Shown here: positions 1-8,256 of the stretch, in pieces | Position numbering within the stretch: position 1 is the stretch's first letter | Layout: every line of letters begins with the position of its first letter | Assembly (NCBI RefSeq): GCF_000821085.1 | Contig: NZ_CCXR01000001.1 | Location: forward strand, 1,757,001 to 1,821,000 | Source of the DNA: Bacillus sp. B-jedd | Lineage (GTDB): Bacteria; Bacillota; Bacilli; Bacillales; Cytobacillaceae | DNA length: 64,000 nt | Direction of reading: 5' to 3' | Made by a program: the position numbers and the translations under genes | Notes under the pieces: model-generated | Databases searched by the model: none | What the model was told of the DNA's origin: nothing | The model's input: only the letters and a program-made list of their open reading frames with translations

Positions 1-1
1 A

Positions 2-478
2 GCGATGTATACGGCGATGGAAAAGTTCGAAAACGTCTATAGCAATATACAAAAGAACCCTGATTACCTCCTGAAGGATATAACAGTGAGCCAGGAGCAT
101 ACGTTCATCGACTTTGGTGACGACGAATTTACTCAAGGCAAACCGCATCCAATGATTGATCCTTCTACAAGGATTGAACGGTTTAAACAGGAAGCGAAGG
201 ATCCTTCTGTCGGGGCTATCGTAATGGATTTTGTTCTGGGCTTCGGTTCTCACGAGGATCCAGTTGGCGTCATGCTTCCACACATTATTGAAGCGAAACA
301 ACAAGCTGAACAAGAGGGAAGGCACCTGGAAGTCCTCGGGTACATTCTTGGTACAGAGCTTGACCAGCAAAACTATCAGGAGCAAATCGATAAATTAGTA
401 GCTTCAGGTGCAACACATGCATCAAGCAGCCAAAACGCCGGGTTACTGGCCCGTGAATTCGTTGTGAAAGGAGAATAA
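2..478 (+). CDS. fdrA: FdrA family protein, C-terminal part (5' end outside window)
   Basis: The reading frame is open from base 2, so the ATG at base 5 is internal and only the last 158 or so residues of an FdrA protein (normally about 500 aa) are present. The visible part resembles the second CoA-ligase-like domain of FdrA, including a stretch VMDFVLGFGSHEDP and the ending SSSQNAGLLAREF. In E. coli FdrA works with YlbE and YlbF (renamed AllFGH) in carbamoyl transfer from oxalurate during anaerobic allantoin use. The next gene, three bases downstream, is the YlbE-type DUF1116 partner, so the two are surely cotranscribed. The assignment to family is firm; the substrate here is inferred. Confidence 0.85.
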   Translation, partial: AMYTAMEKFENVYSNIQKNPDYLLKDITVSQEHTFIDFGDDEFTQGKPHPMIDPSTRIERFKQEAKDPSVGAIVMDFVLGFGSHEDPVGVMLPHIIEAKQQAEQEGRHLEVLGYILGTELDQQNYQEQIDKLVASGATHASSSQNAGLLAREFVVKGE

Positions 479-480
479 TC

Positions 481-1908
481 GTGAGTAAAATTAACGAACT
501 TTTTAAATCAGACTTGAATGTCATCAACGTAGGAATCGAGTTTTTCAAAGATGATATTTTAAAACAGAATGCCGATGCGACCCATCTGGACTGGAAACCG
601 CCAGGCGGCGGCAAGCCGGAAATCATTGCGGCCCTTGATAAACTCGAGGATCCTGCTATTGCTGAAAAAATCGAAGAAGCGAACAGGCTTGCGGTTGAAA
701 GAATTGTCAATTCACAGCCAGTGCTGATTGGTTTTGATAAGGCAATCAACTGTGTGCCAGGAATGACCAAAACAACGATTATCCATGCTGGCCCGCCAAT
801 TGCTTTTGAAAATATGAGTGGCCCGATGAAGGGTGCTGTTACTGGAGCGCTTGTGTTCGAAGGACTGGCAAAAGACATTGAGGATGCATACAAAGTAGCG
901 GCGTCCGGGGAAATTACTTTTGCACCATGCCATGAGCACAACTGTGTTGGTTCGATGGCGGGAGTCACATCAGCTTCCATGTACATGCACATTGTTGAAA
1001 ATAAGACTTACGGAAACATTGCTTATACAAACTTGAGTGAACAGTTATCCAAAATTTTGCGCATGGGCGCCAATGATGAGAGTGTGATTAATCGCTTGAT
1101 TTGGATGCGGGATGTTTTCGGTCCAATCCTGAAAGCAGCGATGGAACTTCATCCAACAGGAATTGACCTGCGCTTAATGCTTGCCCAGGCACTTCATATG
1201 GGAGACGAGTGCCATAACCGGAATGTTGCCGGTACAACATTATTGATCCAGGCATTGACACCATACATTTTACAAGCGGATTTCCCGATGGAGCAAAAGG
1301 TTGAAGTGTTTGAATTCGTTGCAAGTAGTGACTACTTCTCCGGCCCTACCTGGATGGCGATGTGTAAATGCGCATTGGATGCAGCACACGGCATTCCAAA
1401 TAGTACGGTTGTAACCACGATGGCCCGTAATGGTGTGGAATTTGGCATCCGCGTCAGCGGGATGGCAGGAAACACTTGGTTCACAGGTCCAGCGCAAAAG
1501 GTTGTCGGCCCAATGTTCGCGGGCTACAAACCGGAAGACGCCGGGCTGGATATCGGCGACAGCGCGATTACAGAAACGTATGGCATTGGCGGTTTTGCCA
1601 TGGCGACAGCTCCGGCCATTGTTGCCTTGGTAGGCGGAACGGTTGAAGAAGCGATCGGTTTCTCCACACAAATGAAGGAAATCACAACAACTGAAAATCC
1701 AAATGTAACAATTCCAATGTTAAACTTCATGGGCATTCCGACAGGTATCGATGTCCGGAAGGTTATGCAGACAGGTATCAAGCCGGTCATCAATACGGCA
1801 ATCGCCCACAAAGAACCGGGAGTTGGCATGATTGGCGCCGGGATCACTTATCCGCCAGTAGAAGCTTTTGAAAAAGCACTGGTTGCGTTAAGTGAAAATA
1901 TTCAATAG
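481..1908 (+). CDS. DUF1116 family protein (YlbE/AllG-like), probable FdrA partner
   Basis: A 475-residue protein starting at GTG 481, with the RBS GAAAGGAG inside the 3' end of fdrA. It matches DUF1116 (E. coli YlbE/AllG), the family that always accompanies FdrA and is needed for oxamate carbamoyltransferase activity. Visible landmarks are the N-terminal stretch WKPPGGGKPEI, a Cys/His-containing FAPCHEHNCVGSMAGV around residue 148, and a Gly/Ala-rich C-terminal half. No membrane segment or signal is seen, so it should be cytosolic. The third usual subunit (DUF2877, YlbF/AllH) is not in the window and would be expected upstream. The nucleobase permease and deaminase downstream suggest the substrate is a purine or pyrimidine breakdown product; that is inference. 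Confidence 0.85.
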   Translation: MSKINELFKSDLNVINVGIEFFKDDILKQNADATHLDWKPPGGGKPEIIAALDKLEDPAIAEKIEEANRLAVERIVNSQPVLIGFDKAINCVPGMTKTTIIHAGPPIAFENMSGPMKGAVTGALVFEGLAKDIEDAYKVAASGEITFAPCHEHNCVGSMAGVTSASMYMHIVENKTYGNIAYTNLSEQLSKILRMGANDESVINRLIWMRDVFGPILKAAMELHPTGIDLRLMLAQALHMGDECHNRNVAGTTLLIQALTPYILQADFPMEQKVEVFEFVASSDYFSGPTWMAMCKCALDAAHGIPNSTVVTTMARNGVEFGIRVSGMAGNTWFTGPAQKVVGPMFAGYKPEDAGLDIGDSAITETYGIGGFAMATAPAIVALVGGTVEEAIGFSTQMKEITTTENPNVTIPMLNFMGIPTGIDVRKVMQTGIKPVINTAIAHKEPGVGMIGAGITYPPVEAFEKALVALSENIQ

Positions 1909-1923
1909 GTTTTAACGACACGT

Positions 1924-1954
1924 TGGGGAAGCCGCCATTATCCCGGTTTCCCCA
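1924..1954 (+). terminator. Intra-operon hairpin, possible attenuator
   Basis: An 11-bp stem (TGGGGAAGCCG against CCGGTTTCCCCA with one G-U pair) lies between the DUF1116 gene and the permease gene. A T-rich stretch AATAATTTTTTATTT follows about a dozen bases later and runs into the permease RBS (AAGGAGA). It could lower expression of downstream genes or protect the upstream mRNA end. Confidence 0.5.
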
Positions 1955-1991
1955 GTGTCTCCAATAATTTTTTATTTAAGGAGACTTTACT

Positions 1992-3533
1992 ATGGGACAT
2001 GTAGCTTTTTGGAAAAAGGGAGATATTGCGGCTTCCTTCGGTTTATTCGTTAACGTTTTAACAGACTTTTTGGTTATGATTTCTTTATTGATTGCTGTAG
2101 TCGGCATGCCAAAAGAATTTGTTTTTGGCCAGATTGTTCCTGGCTTTGGTTTTGCTGTATTATTATCTGGTATCGCATTTGCCTACTTTGCTTATCGATT
2201 GGCCAAGAAAACAGGCAGGAAGGATATTACCGCACTGCCGTCCGGTTCAAGTTCACCTGGTATTTTCCTAATCGTATTTGTCATTATGCTTCCTTTATAT
2301 CATCAAACACAGGATGCCGTTTTCACAACAAAAGTTGCCATCCTCTGGTGCTTCGTTGAAGCCGCGATTCTCTTAATTGGCGCATTCCTCGGCGAAACGA
2401 TTCGTAAAATTGTACCAAGGACTGTATTGCTCGCAGCTTTGGCAGGTTTAGCTTTTGTATTCCTTGGGATGAACCCAATGCTGCAGTCCTTCGAAATGCC
2501 TGTAGTCGCATTCGTGGCACTGATTATCATCTTCATGAACTGGTTAAGTAAACGCCCGGTATTTAAAAGAATCCCTACAGGATTGCTGTTAATCGTAGTG
2601 GGAACAGCTATCGCCTGGATCGCTGGATATCAAAATCCTGCTGATGTGACTGAAGCCCTGAAATCATTTGGTTTTAATCCACCAATGTTGCATTTAGATG
2701 GATTCGGCGACAGTTTCAAAGCAGCCCTCCCTTATCTATTAACTGCTGTTCCTTTAGGATTGTCTAACTACATTTTTAACCTTGAAAACGTTGAAGCCGC
2801 TGCAGTTTGCGGTGATGAATATAAAACTAGGGATGTTATGCTTACAAACGGTATTTGTTCTGCAATCGGCGGACTTTGCGGAAATCCATTCCCAGTAACA
2901 GTCTATGTTGGCCATGCTGGCTGGAAAGAAGTCGGCGCAGGTTTAGGCTATTCCATTGCAAGCTCTGCCGCAATCTTCCTTATCTCCATTTTCAGTCTGA
3001 TGGGTCTGTTGCTCGCTGTTGTGCCAATTGCCGCTATCGTTCCGATGCTCGTGTTCATCGCAATCGTCACAGGGCATCAGGTTGTTAGGGAAAGCCCGAA
3101 ATTCGAGGCGCCGGCAATCTTTGTCTGTTTCTTCCCTTGGGTTGCGAACTGGGCACTTGTCGCTGTAAACAATGCCATTTCTGCTACTGGCATGTCAGTA
3201 GGGGAAGCAGCCGGACAAGTTTCTTCACACGCCCTGCATAACGCCGGATTATTCTACGATGGGTTGGTTGCTTTAGGCAATGGTGCTCCGATTACGAGTG
3301 TTATCTGGGGATGTATCGCGGTATTCACAATCCGCAACACGCCTATCGGCGGTATCATCGCTGCATTGATCGCAGCCGCTCTAACATTTGTCGGTGCAAT
3401 CCACACTAGCACGCTTGGACTTGCGCAGGACATTGCGATGCCGTTCGTTTGGGGATACTTGCTAATCGCACTATTCCTTGCGTATAAGCTATACGTAAAC
3501 AAAAAAGATAATCTTGGACCAATTACAGAGTAA
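1992..3533 (+). CDS. NCS2 family nucleobase permease
   Basis: A 513-residue polytopic membrane protein with about a dozen hydrophobic segments, start ATG after the RBS AAGGAGA. It resembles the NCS2 (xanthine/uracil/guanine permease) family, nearer the AzgA side: the segment LSNYIFNLENVEAAAVCGDEY followed by GNPFPVTVYVGHAGW fits the substrate-binding helices 8 to 10 region. It lies between the FdrA/DUF1116 genes and a guanine-deaminase-like gene in the same orientation, which suggests uptake of a nucleobase or a related ring compound by proton symport. Family placement is good; specificity (guanine, xanthine, uracil or a hydantoin) cannot be read from the sequence. Confidence 0.8.
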   Translation: MGHVAFWKKGDIAASFGLFVNVLTDFLVMISLLIAVVGMPKEFVFGQIVPGFGFAVLLSGIAFAYFAYRLAKKTGRKDITALPSGSSSPGIFLIVFVIMLPLYHQTQDAVFTTKVAILWCFVEAAILLIGAFLGETIRKIVPRTVLLAALAGLAFVFLGMNPMLQSFEMPVVAFVALIIIFMNWLSKRPVFKRIPTGLLLIVVGTAIAWIAGYQNPADVTEALKSFGFNPPMLHLDGFGDSFKAALPYLLTAVPLGLSNYIFNLENVEAAAVCGDEYKTRDVMLTNGICSAIGGLCGNPFPVTVYVGHAGWKEVGAGLGYSIASSAAIFLISIFSLMGLLLAVVPIAAIVPMLVFIAIVTGHQVVRESPKFEAPAIFVCFFPWVANWALVAVNNAISATGMSVGEAAGQVSSHALHNAGLFYDGLVALGNGAPITSVIWGCIAVFTIRNTPIGGIIAALIAAALTFVGAIHTSTLGLAQDIAMPFVWGYLLIALFLAYKLYVNKKDNLGPITE

Positions 3534-3546
3534 AAAGTATAGAAAC

Positions 3547-3579
3547 CCAGGAATAGGAATAATTTGATCCTATTCCTGG
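3547..3579 (+). terminator. Strong hairpin between permease and deaminase genes
   Basis: A perfect 12-bp inverted repeat (CCAGGAATAGGA / TCCTATTCCTGG) with a 9-base loop. The following bases are only moderately T-rich (ATTCATATCTT), so it may be a leaky terminator or mRNA-processing hairpin rather than a full stop. Confidence 0.55.
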
Positions 3580-3637
3580 ATTCATATCTTATTCAGTAAA
3601 AAAGCTTGATCATAGAACACAACAGGAGGAACTACAA

Positions 3638-4087
3638 ATGGATTATATGAAATTGGCAGCGGACGCGACATTCGTAGGAATGGCGAATAAAGTCGGAGGG
3701 CCTTTCGGCGCAACCATTGTACGCGGCGATGAAATTATCGCTGTCGTGAGCAATACAATGATGAGAGATACTGATGTTTCCGCGCATGCTGAAATGGTTG
3801 CCATCCGTGAAGCTACTAAAAAACTGGGAACAATGGATCTATCGGATTGCGTCATTTATGCAACTTGCGAGCCTTGCCCGATGTGTGTATCCGCTATTAT
3901 CTGGTCAGGCATTAAAGAAGTATATTACTGCAATACGAGCGAAGATGCCGATAAACATGGCTTCTCAGATATGCACTTGCGCAAGTACCTAACTGGTGAA
4001 GATAAAAGTGTGCTCAAGATGGTTAAGGTAGAGCAAAGAGAAGACTGTGACGAGCTTTTCGAGTTTTTCCATAAGCACAATAAATAA
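3638..4087 (+). CDS. guaD: Guanine deaminase-like nucleobase deaminase (CDA superfamily)
   Basis: A 149-residue cytidine deaminase-superfamily enzyme. The zinc site is complete: HAEMVAIREA supplies the His ligand and catalytic Glu, and CEPCPMC the two Cys ligands. Length and spacing match B. subtilis GuaD (156 aa), which hydrolyses guanine to xanthine and ammonia in the cytosol. The start ATG follows AGGAGGAACTACAA. The gene follows the nucleobase permease and FdrA/DUF1116 genes, so it may act on the imported base. TadA is unlikely because a chromosomal TadA sits elsewhere in Bacilli and the C-terminal half here is GuaD-like. The exact substrate is uncertain. Confidence 0.8.
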   Translation: MDYMKLAADATFVGMANKVGGPFGATIVRGDEIIAVVSNTMMRDTDVSAHAEMVAIREATKKLGTMDLSDCVIYATCEPCPMCVSAIIWSGIKEVYYCNTSEDADKHGFSDMHLRKYLTGEDKSVLKMVKVEQREDCDELFEFFHKHNK

Positions 4088-4109
4088 CGCCACCTTCTCA
4101 TAAAACAAA

Positions 4110-4136
4110 TCCGGTATTGTCAAAAGCAGTACCGGA
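4110..4136 (+). terminator. Rho-independent terminator after guaD
   Basis: Stem TCCGGTATTG / CAGTACCGGA with a short loop, followed by CGTATTTTTT. It closes the nucleobase operon. Confidence 0.8.
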
Positions 4137-4201
4137 CGTATTTTTTAAAGGGCCAGAAAACAATTGAGGATTTAAAGTCAATCAAAGAGGTGTAAACAAC
4201 A

Positions 4202-5368
4202 GTGGATGCTGAACGATTAAATCAGGAACTAATCGAGGCAAGCGAACAAGGAAATAGTGAAGCACTTCGCCAGCTTTTGGCGGAAGGGGCGAATGTTTCT
4301 TATAAAGATGCTGATGGACGTACAGCCCTCATGGCTGCGACGCAAAAAAATCAAATCGAGTCGGTTAAACTGCTTCTGGAGGCCGGAAGCGACGTAAACA
4401 CGAGGGACATCACTCTTTTGACGCCTTTTATTTGCGCGGGCGCCAACGGTTTTCACGAAATATTAAGCCTGATGCTGAATTATGGAGCAGATTTAAAGAG
4501 TGTCAATCGCTTCGGCGGGACAGCTCTTTTGCCGTCAAGTGAAAAAGGATACTTGAAAACAGTCCAAAGATGTTTGGATGCAGGTATCCCGGTGAACCAT
4601 GCGAACGATTTAGGGTGGTCAGCGTTACTGGAATCGGTCATTCTCGGAAACGGCGGCCGTTTGTACTCCGACGTTATCGAACTGCTCGTTGAAGCAGGCG
4701 CGGATGTGAACTTACCTGACCGCGATGGGAAATCTTCGCTTCAGCATGCAATCGATCTTAAGCAGGATAAGGTTGTTCAAATTTTGCAGAAAGAATATGT
4801 TGAGAAAAACGAAGCGATCAGACAGGCAAAACAGTTAGGACGGGCTGATCAGTTTGATGAGGCTATAGGGATAATCGAAAAAGAGCTGGAAAGCGATCCG
4901 AATAATCTCGATCTACTCTATTACAAAGGGTATTTCCTCCAGGAATTAAAGAGGTACTCAGAGGCTTTGGAACAGTATCAAAAAGCATTGTCGATCAATC
5001 CCAATGACCTGGATTTCTACTTCTACACTGCAAATTGCCTCCGTCTGATGAAAAGGCCAGAAGAAGCCTTGGCGGAATACGATAAAGCGGTTGACTTGGA
5101 TCCGGAAGAAACGTTCTATCTGTACCATAAATCGAATTATTTAAGAGAGCTTGGCAGGCATGAAGAGGCAGTGCAGGCAATGGAACGATTGCTGAAAATG
5201 CAGCCGGACCGCTATGACTTCTCTTTCCATAAAGCCAATAGCTTGCGATCTTTAGGAAAACATGAGGAAGCGATCGAGGCCATTGAGAACGCCATAAAAA
5301 ATGATCCAGAAAACCCTCTTTACCATACACATAAGCAAAAATCGCTTGAGCTGCTAGGGAAAGAGTGA
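4202..5368 (+). CDS. Ankyrin repeat-tetratricopeptide repeat fusion protein
   Basis: A 388-residue protein without signal peptide or membrane segment, start GTG 4202 after AAAGAGGTG. Residues about 5 to 195 are ankyrin repeats (DGRTALMAATQKNQIESVKLLLEAGSDVNTRD is split over two repeats; later VNLPDRDGKSSLQHAI). Residues about 205 to 385 are TPR units of 34 residues with the YYKGYFLQELKRYSEALEQY-type pattern and A-x-x-x-N/D-P repeats. Both modules bind other proteins, so this is probably a cytosolic adaptor. It is transcribed alone, between its own upstream terminator and the one at 5499. The partner cannot be inferred. Confidence 0.8.
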   Translation: MDAERLNQELIEASEQGNSEALRQLLAEGANVSYKDADGRTALMAATQKNQIESVKLLLEAGSDVNTRDITLLTPFICAGANGFHEILSLMLNYGADLKSVNRFGGTALLPSSEKGYLKTVQRCLDAGIPVNHANDLGWSALLESVILGNGGRLYSDVIELLVEAGADVNLPDRDGKSSLQHAIDLKQDKVVQILQKEYVEKNEAIRQAKQLGRADQFDEAIGIIEKELESDPNNLDLLYYKGYFLQELKRYSEALEQYQKALSINPNDLDFYFYTANCLRLMKRPEEALAEYDKAVDLDPEETFYLYHKSNYLRELGRHEEAVQAMERLLKMQPDRYDFSFHKANSLRSLGKHEEAIEAIENAIKNDPENPLYHTHKQKSLELLGKE

Positions 5369-5498
5369 TTTCGGCCGTCCATTGTGCAGGTTGCCTAATC
5401 AAAACCGTTTGGCATTAGTTACATTGCACAGTCGGTACCATTGGGCAAAATAACCAATGTAGCAGCACAGAGCGAAATCAGCAGATGAATAATATTTT

Positions 5499-5526
5499 AT
5501 CCGGCCCTATATAGCAAGGGCCGGAT
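5499..5526 (+). terminator. Terminator after the ankyrin-TPR gene
   Basis: Perfect 9-bp stem ATCCGGCCC / GGGCCGGAT followed by TTTTTAT. The convergent dehydrogenase gene ends 32 bases away and may also use it, although its T-tract on that strand is weak. Confidence 0.85.
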
Positions 5527-5557
5527 TTTTTATCTAGTTGCTGGAAGCTACCTAAAC

Positions 5558-6634
5558 CTATTCTTTTATTAACCTTTCAAGATATAGGATTGACCCGGCT
5601 AGTTTTTCCTCAGTAAGTGGAATACCCATGAAATGAATCGATTCCCCAGGAGCAAGCGCATTCGTTGCAATTACCTTTGCCGCTTTTTCGAAGTCAAGGA
5701 CGCCGAGGGTTTTGAGGCTGTAGGGAAGGGCGATTTCCTTATAAAAAGGAAGCAGTTCCAATACCTCTTCTATTCTTTCCTCAAGTAATAATTGGACGAG
5801 GATTCCGTAAGCAACTTTATCCCCATGAAGGACGTTATGGGTTTCCGACAGGTGGGTGAGTGCATTATGGATGGAATGGGCTCCAGCAATCCGTCCGAAA
5901 CGGTCGCCAAATCCTCCAACCATTCCGCCCGCCATGATATTCGTTTCACAGACCTGGACAAGCTCTGGCGTAACTTTTCCTGCCTCATTCGCCTCGAGAG
6001 CCTGTTTCCCGAACGAAAGGAGGTTGGTTTTGCATACGAAGGCAGCTTCCCTTGCTATTTGCATCGGCATAGACCAGTTTTTCACTGGCTTTAATAAGGC
6101 ATCTGCCTCATACCATTTTGCAAGGGTATCACCGATCCCTGCCCGCAAATAAGCGGGAGGGGAGGCTGCGATTATCGCGGGTTCCACTAGCACTGCCAAG
6201 GCGCTCCCCTTAAAGATCGTATAATGAAGGAATCGTCCGCTATTGTCATAAATTACGCTAAGCGGGGTCCATGCGGCGCAGGTTGCCGCAAGAGTGGGGA
6301 TCAATAGAAAAGGAACTGAGGCAATGTCCCCGGACGCTTTTGTAAGGTCAAGCACTTTGCCGCCGCCGATTGCGATAATCGCGTCATGATTTCCTTTTTG
6401 TACAAGCCCGCCAATTCGTTCGATTTCTTCAGGCGAACATTCCCCACGATAGATTTCTTGCCGGAAATCAACTTCTGTTGGAAAGTATGCTTTCGCTGAA
6501 TCCCACGACTTTCTCCCTGTCAGCAACAGCGGCTTCTTTAAACCGTGGCTGGCTAGAAGGGAGGGGAGACGTTTAAGTATTCCTTTTTCACATACATAAT
6601 AATTCGGTGCTCCGCGCACTTCAAGGTTTATCAT
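5558..6634 (-). CDS. Iron-containing alcohol dehydrogenase family, HcxA/YbdH-like
   Basis: A 358-residue group III metal-dependent dehydrogenase. The NAD(P) site GGGKVLDLTKA lies at about residue 93; the metal ligands seem intact: Asp in GIGDTLAKWYE, His in GAHSIHNALTHL and His in LHGDKVAYGIL. The stretch TLAATCAAWTPLSVIYD is more like E. coli YbdH (HcxA, a 2-oxoacid reductase) than glycerol dehydrogenase. The gene follows metQ by 61 bases across a hairpin and shares its strand, with its own RBS AAGGAGATG. In E. coli ybdH neighbours a methionine aminotransferase, so a role on methionine-derived 2-oxo acids is a plausible inference, not shown by sequence. Confidence 0.75.
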   Translation of the reverse strand: MINLEVRGAPNYYVCEKGILKRLPSLLASHGLKKPLLLTGRKSWDSAKAYFPTEVDFRQEIYRGECSPEEIERIGGLVQKGNHDAIIAIGGGKVLDLTKASGDIASVPFLLIPTLAATCAAWTPLSVIYDNSGRFLHYTIFKGSALAVLVEPAIIAASPPAYLRAGIGDTLAKWYEADALLKPVKNWSMPMQIAREAAFVCKTNLLSFGKQALEANEAGKVTPELVQVCETNIMAGGMVGGFGDRFGRIAGAHSIHNALTHLSETHNVLHGDKVAYGILVQLLLEERIEEVLELLPFYKEIALPYSLKTLGVLDFEKAAKVIATNALAPGESIHFMGIPLTEEKLAGSILYLERLIKE

Positions 6635-6658
6635 TACAACATCTCCTTAAGACAGAAA

Positions 6659-6680
6659 GCCAGCACGGAGAGGTGCTGGC
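6659..6680 (-). terminator. Hairpin between metQ and the dehydrogenase gene
   Basis: Stem GCCAGCAC / GTGCTGGC. On the minus strand it is followed by TTTCTGTCTT, a moderate T-tract, so it probably ends most metNPQ transcripts while letting some continue into the dehydrogenase gene. Confidence 0.6.
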
Positions 6681-6695
6681 TTTTGCAAAAAATAA

Positions 6696-7532
6696 TTAAC
6701 GGTTTTTCATCCATTCAGGCTTGCCGAACCCTTGGAAGTCACTGTCGATTGTCATTTCGAAGTCTTCTGATTCAACCGCTGCCTTCAGGTCTTTTGCAAG
6801 TTGGGAATCAAGGTCTTTTGTATTGACGACAACGCGGTTGCGGTAGTCATCAGGCATATTCTCCAGCTGGAGCGCGTCAAGCAGGTTCATCTTGGCGGCA
6901 AGGGCAAAGTTGCCTGGCACAAGGGCGAGATCAACACTTTCAACAGAACGCGGAAGCTGTGCCGCCTCGATTGGAGTGAACTTCAGCTTTTTCGGGTTAT
7001 CCTTCACATCTTTTTCTGATGCCTTCAGCGGATCAATTGAAGAGTCAATCGTGATCAGCTTGGCGTCTTCAAGGACTCCGAGCGCGCGGGCAAGGTTGGT
7101 CGGATCGTTAGGCAAGGAAACTGTGCTGCCGTCCGCAACATCACCGACTGATTTGAATTTATTCGAGAAAATCCCCATTGGGGCAGTTGGCACGATGACG
7201 AGTTCGGAAAGCTCCAGTTTGTTTTCTTTTGCGAAGTTTTCCATATAGATTTTATGCTGGAACAGGTTTGCGTCAAGATCTCCATTGCCAAGGGCAAGGT
7301 TCGGCTGGACATAGTCACTGAACTCGACGACTTCCACTTTGTACCCTTTCTTCTCAAGGACAGGTTTGATGGCTTTCGTTACCATGTCACTGTATGGGCC
7401 AGCTGTGGCACCAATTTTGATATCCTTCTTCTCCCCAATTTCCCCGCCTTTGGACGTTTGTCCAGAACCGCCGCAAGCAGCTAGGACGCCAAGGCATAGC
7501 ACTAGAATTAGTGAAAGTAAAACTTTTCTCAT
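6696..7532 (-). CDS. metQ: Methionine ABC transporter substrate-binding lipoprotein
   Basis: A 278-residue NlpA/MetQ family lipoprotein. The signal peptide ends in the lipobox L-A-A-C at residues 17 to 20, followed by a Gly/Ser linker. Typical MetQ features follow: IKIGATAGPYSDM, NLALGNGDLDANLFQHKIYMENF, and VSLPNDPTNLARAL. It binds D- or L-methionine outside the membrane and delivers it to MetP. It is the third gene of metN-metP-metQ, 61 bases after metP, with the RBS AAAGGAGA. Expression should be switched by the SAM-I riboswitch ahead of metN. Confidence 0.95.
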   Translation of the reverse strand: MRKVLLSLILVLCLGVLAACGGSGQTSKGGEIGEKKDIKIGATAGPYSDMVTKAIKPVLEKKGYKVEVVEFSDYVQPNLALGNGDLDANLFQHKIYMENFAKENKLELSELVIVPTAPMGIFSNKFKSVGDVADGSTVSLPNDPTNLARALGVLEDAKLITIDSSIDPLKASEKDVKDNPKKLKFTPIEAAQLPRSVESVDLALVPGNFALAAKMNLLDALQLENMPDDYRNRVVVNTKDLDSQLAKDLKAAVESEDFEMTIDSDFQGFGKPEWMKNR

Positions 7533-7593
7533 TTCTCTCTATCTCCTTTGATGTATGTATTTATTTTGAAAAGCGATTGCTTTTGCAAAAGAG

Positions 7594-8256
7594 TTAACGT
7601 TTGTCGACTTTCCGGCTGATTGCGTCGCCGGATAGCTGGATAATCTGGACGAGGCAGATCAGGATGACGATTGTCACAAGCATGACGGTGTTGTCGTAGC
7701 GGTAGTAGCCAAAGCGGATGGCCAGGTCACCGATCCCGCCGCCGCCGACAATGCCGGCCATCGCCGAAAAGCCTATTAATGAAATGGTCGTAAGGGTTAC
7801 ACCCTGGACAATCCCCGGTCTCGCTTCTGGCAGCAGGACGTCCTTGATAATCATCCACGGTGTCGCGCCAACCGCGACGGCCGCTTCGATCATACCCTTA
7901 TCAATTTCTCTTAAGGACGTTTCTACTAATCTCGCGAAAAAAGGAATCGCGGCAACCGATAGTGACACACTGGCGGCGGTCGGGCCGATTGTCGTGCCGG
8001 TAATCAATTTAGTCAACGGCAACAGTCCGACAAGCAGAATGATATATGGAATGGAACGGACCATGTTGATCAGAAATCCAAGAATGGAATTAACTGGCCT
8101 GTTCTCAAGAAATAGTCCTTTATCGGATACAAATAGCAGTACGCCGAGTGGCAGGCCGGCAACCAAGGCAACGCCAAGCGAGATGAGAACCATCTGGATC
8201 GTTTGCAAAAATGCTTTATTCAAGTCAGGAAGCAATTGTTGAATTGTTTCAAGCAT
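7594..8256 (-). CDS. metP: Methionine ABC transporter permease
   Basis: A 220-residue binding-protein-dependent permease with five to six hydrophobic segments and the EAA motif (EAAVAVGATPWMIIKDVLLPEA near residue 140) that contacts MetN. I chose ATG 8256 because GGAGGTG stands seven bases before it; a TTG two codons upstream would overlap that RBS. The start lies inside the end of metN (8-base overlap), so the two are translationally coupled. MetP is the B. subtilis name for the MetI-type subunit. Confidence 0.92.
   Translation of the reverse strand: MLETIQQLLPDLNKAFLQTIQMVLISLGVALVAGLPLGVLLFVSDKGLFLENRPVNSILGFLINMVRSIPYIILLVGLLPLTKLITGTTIGPTAASVSLSVAAIPFFARLVETSLREIDKGMIEAAVAVGATPWMIIKDVLLPEARPGIVQGVTLTTISLIGFSAMAGIVGGGGIGDLAIRFGYYRYDNTVMLVTIVILICLVQIIQLSGDAISRKVDKR

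Noticed and set aside
285..992. 235-aa minus-strand frame
   Set aside because: Antisense shadow of fdrA and the DUF1116 gene with no RBS; the plus-strand proteins are clear family members.
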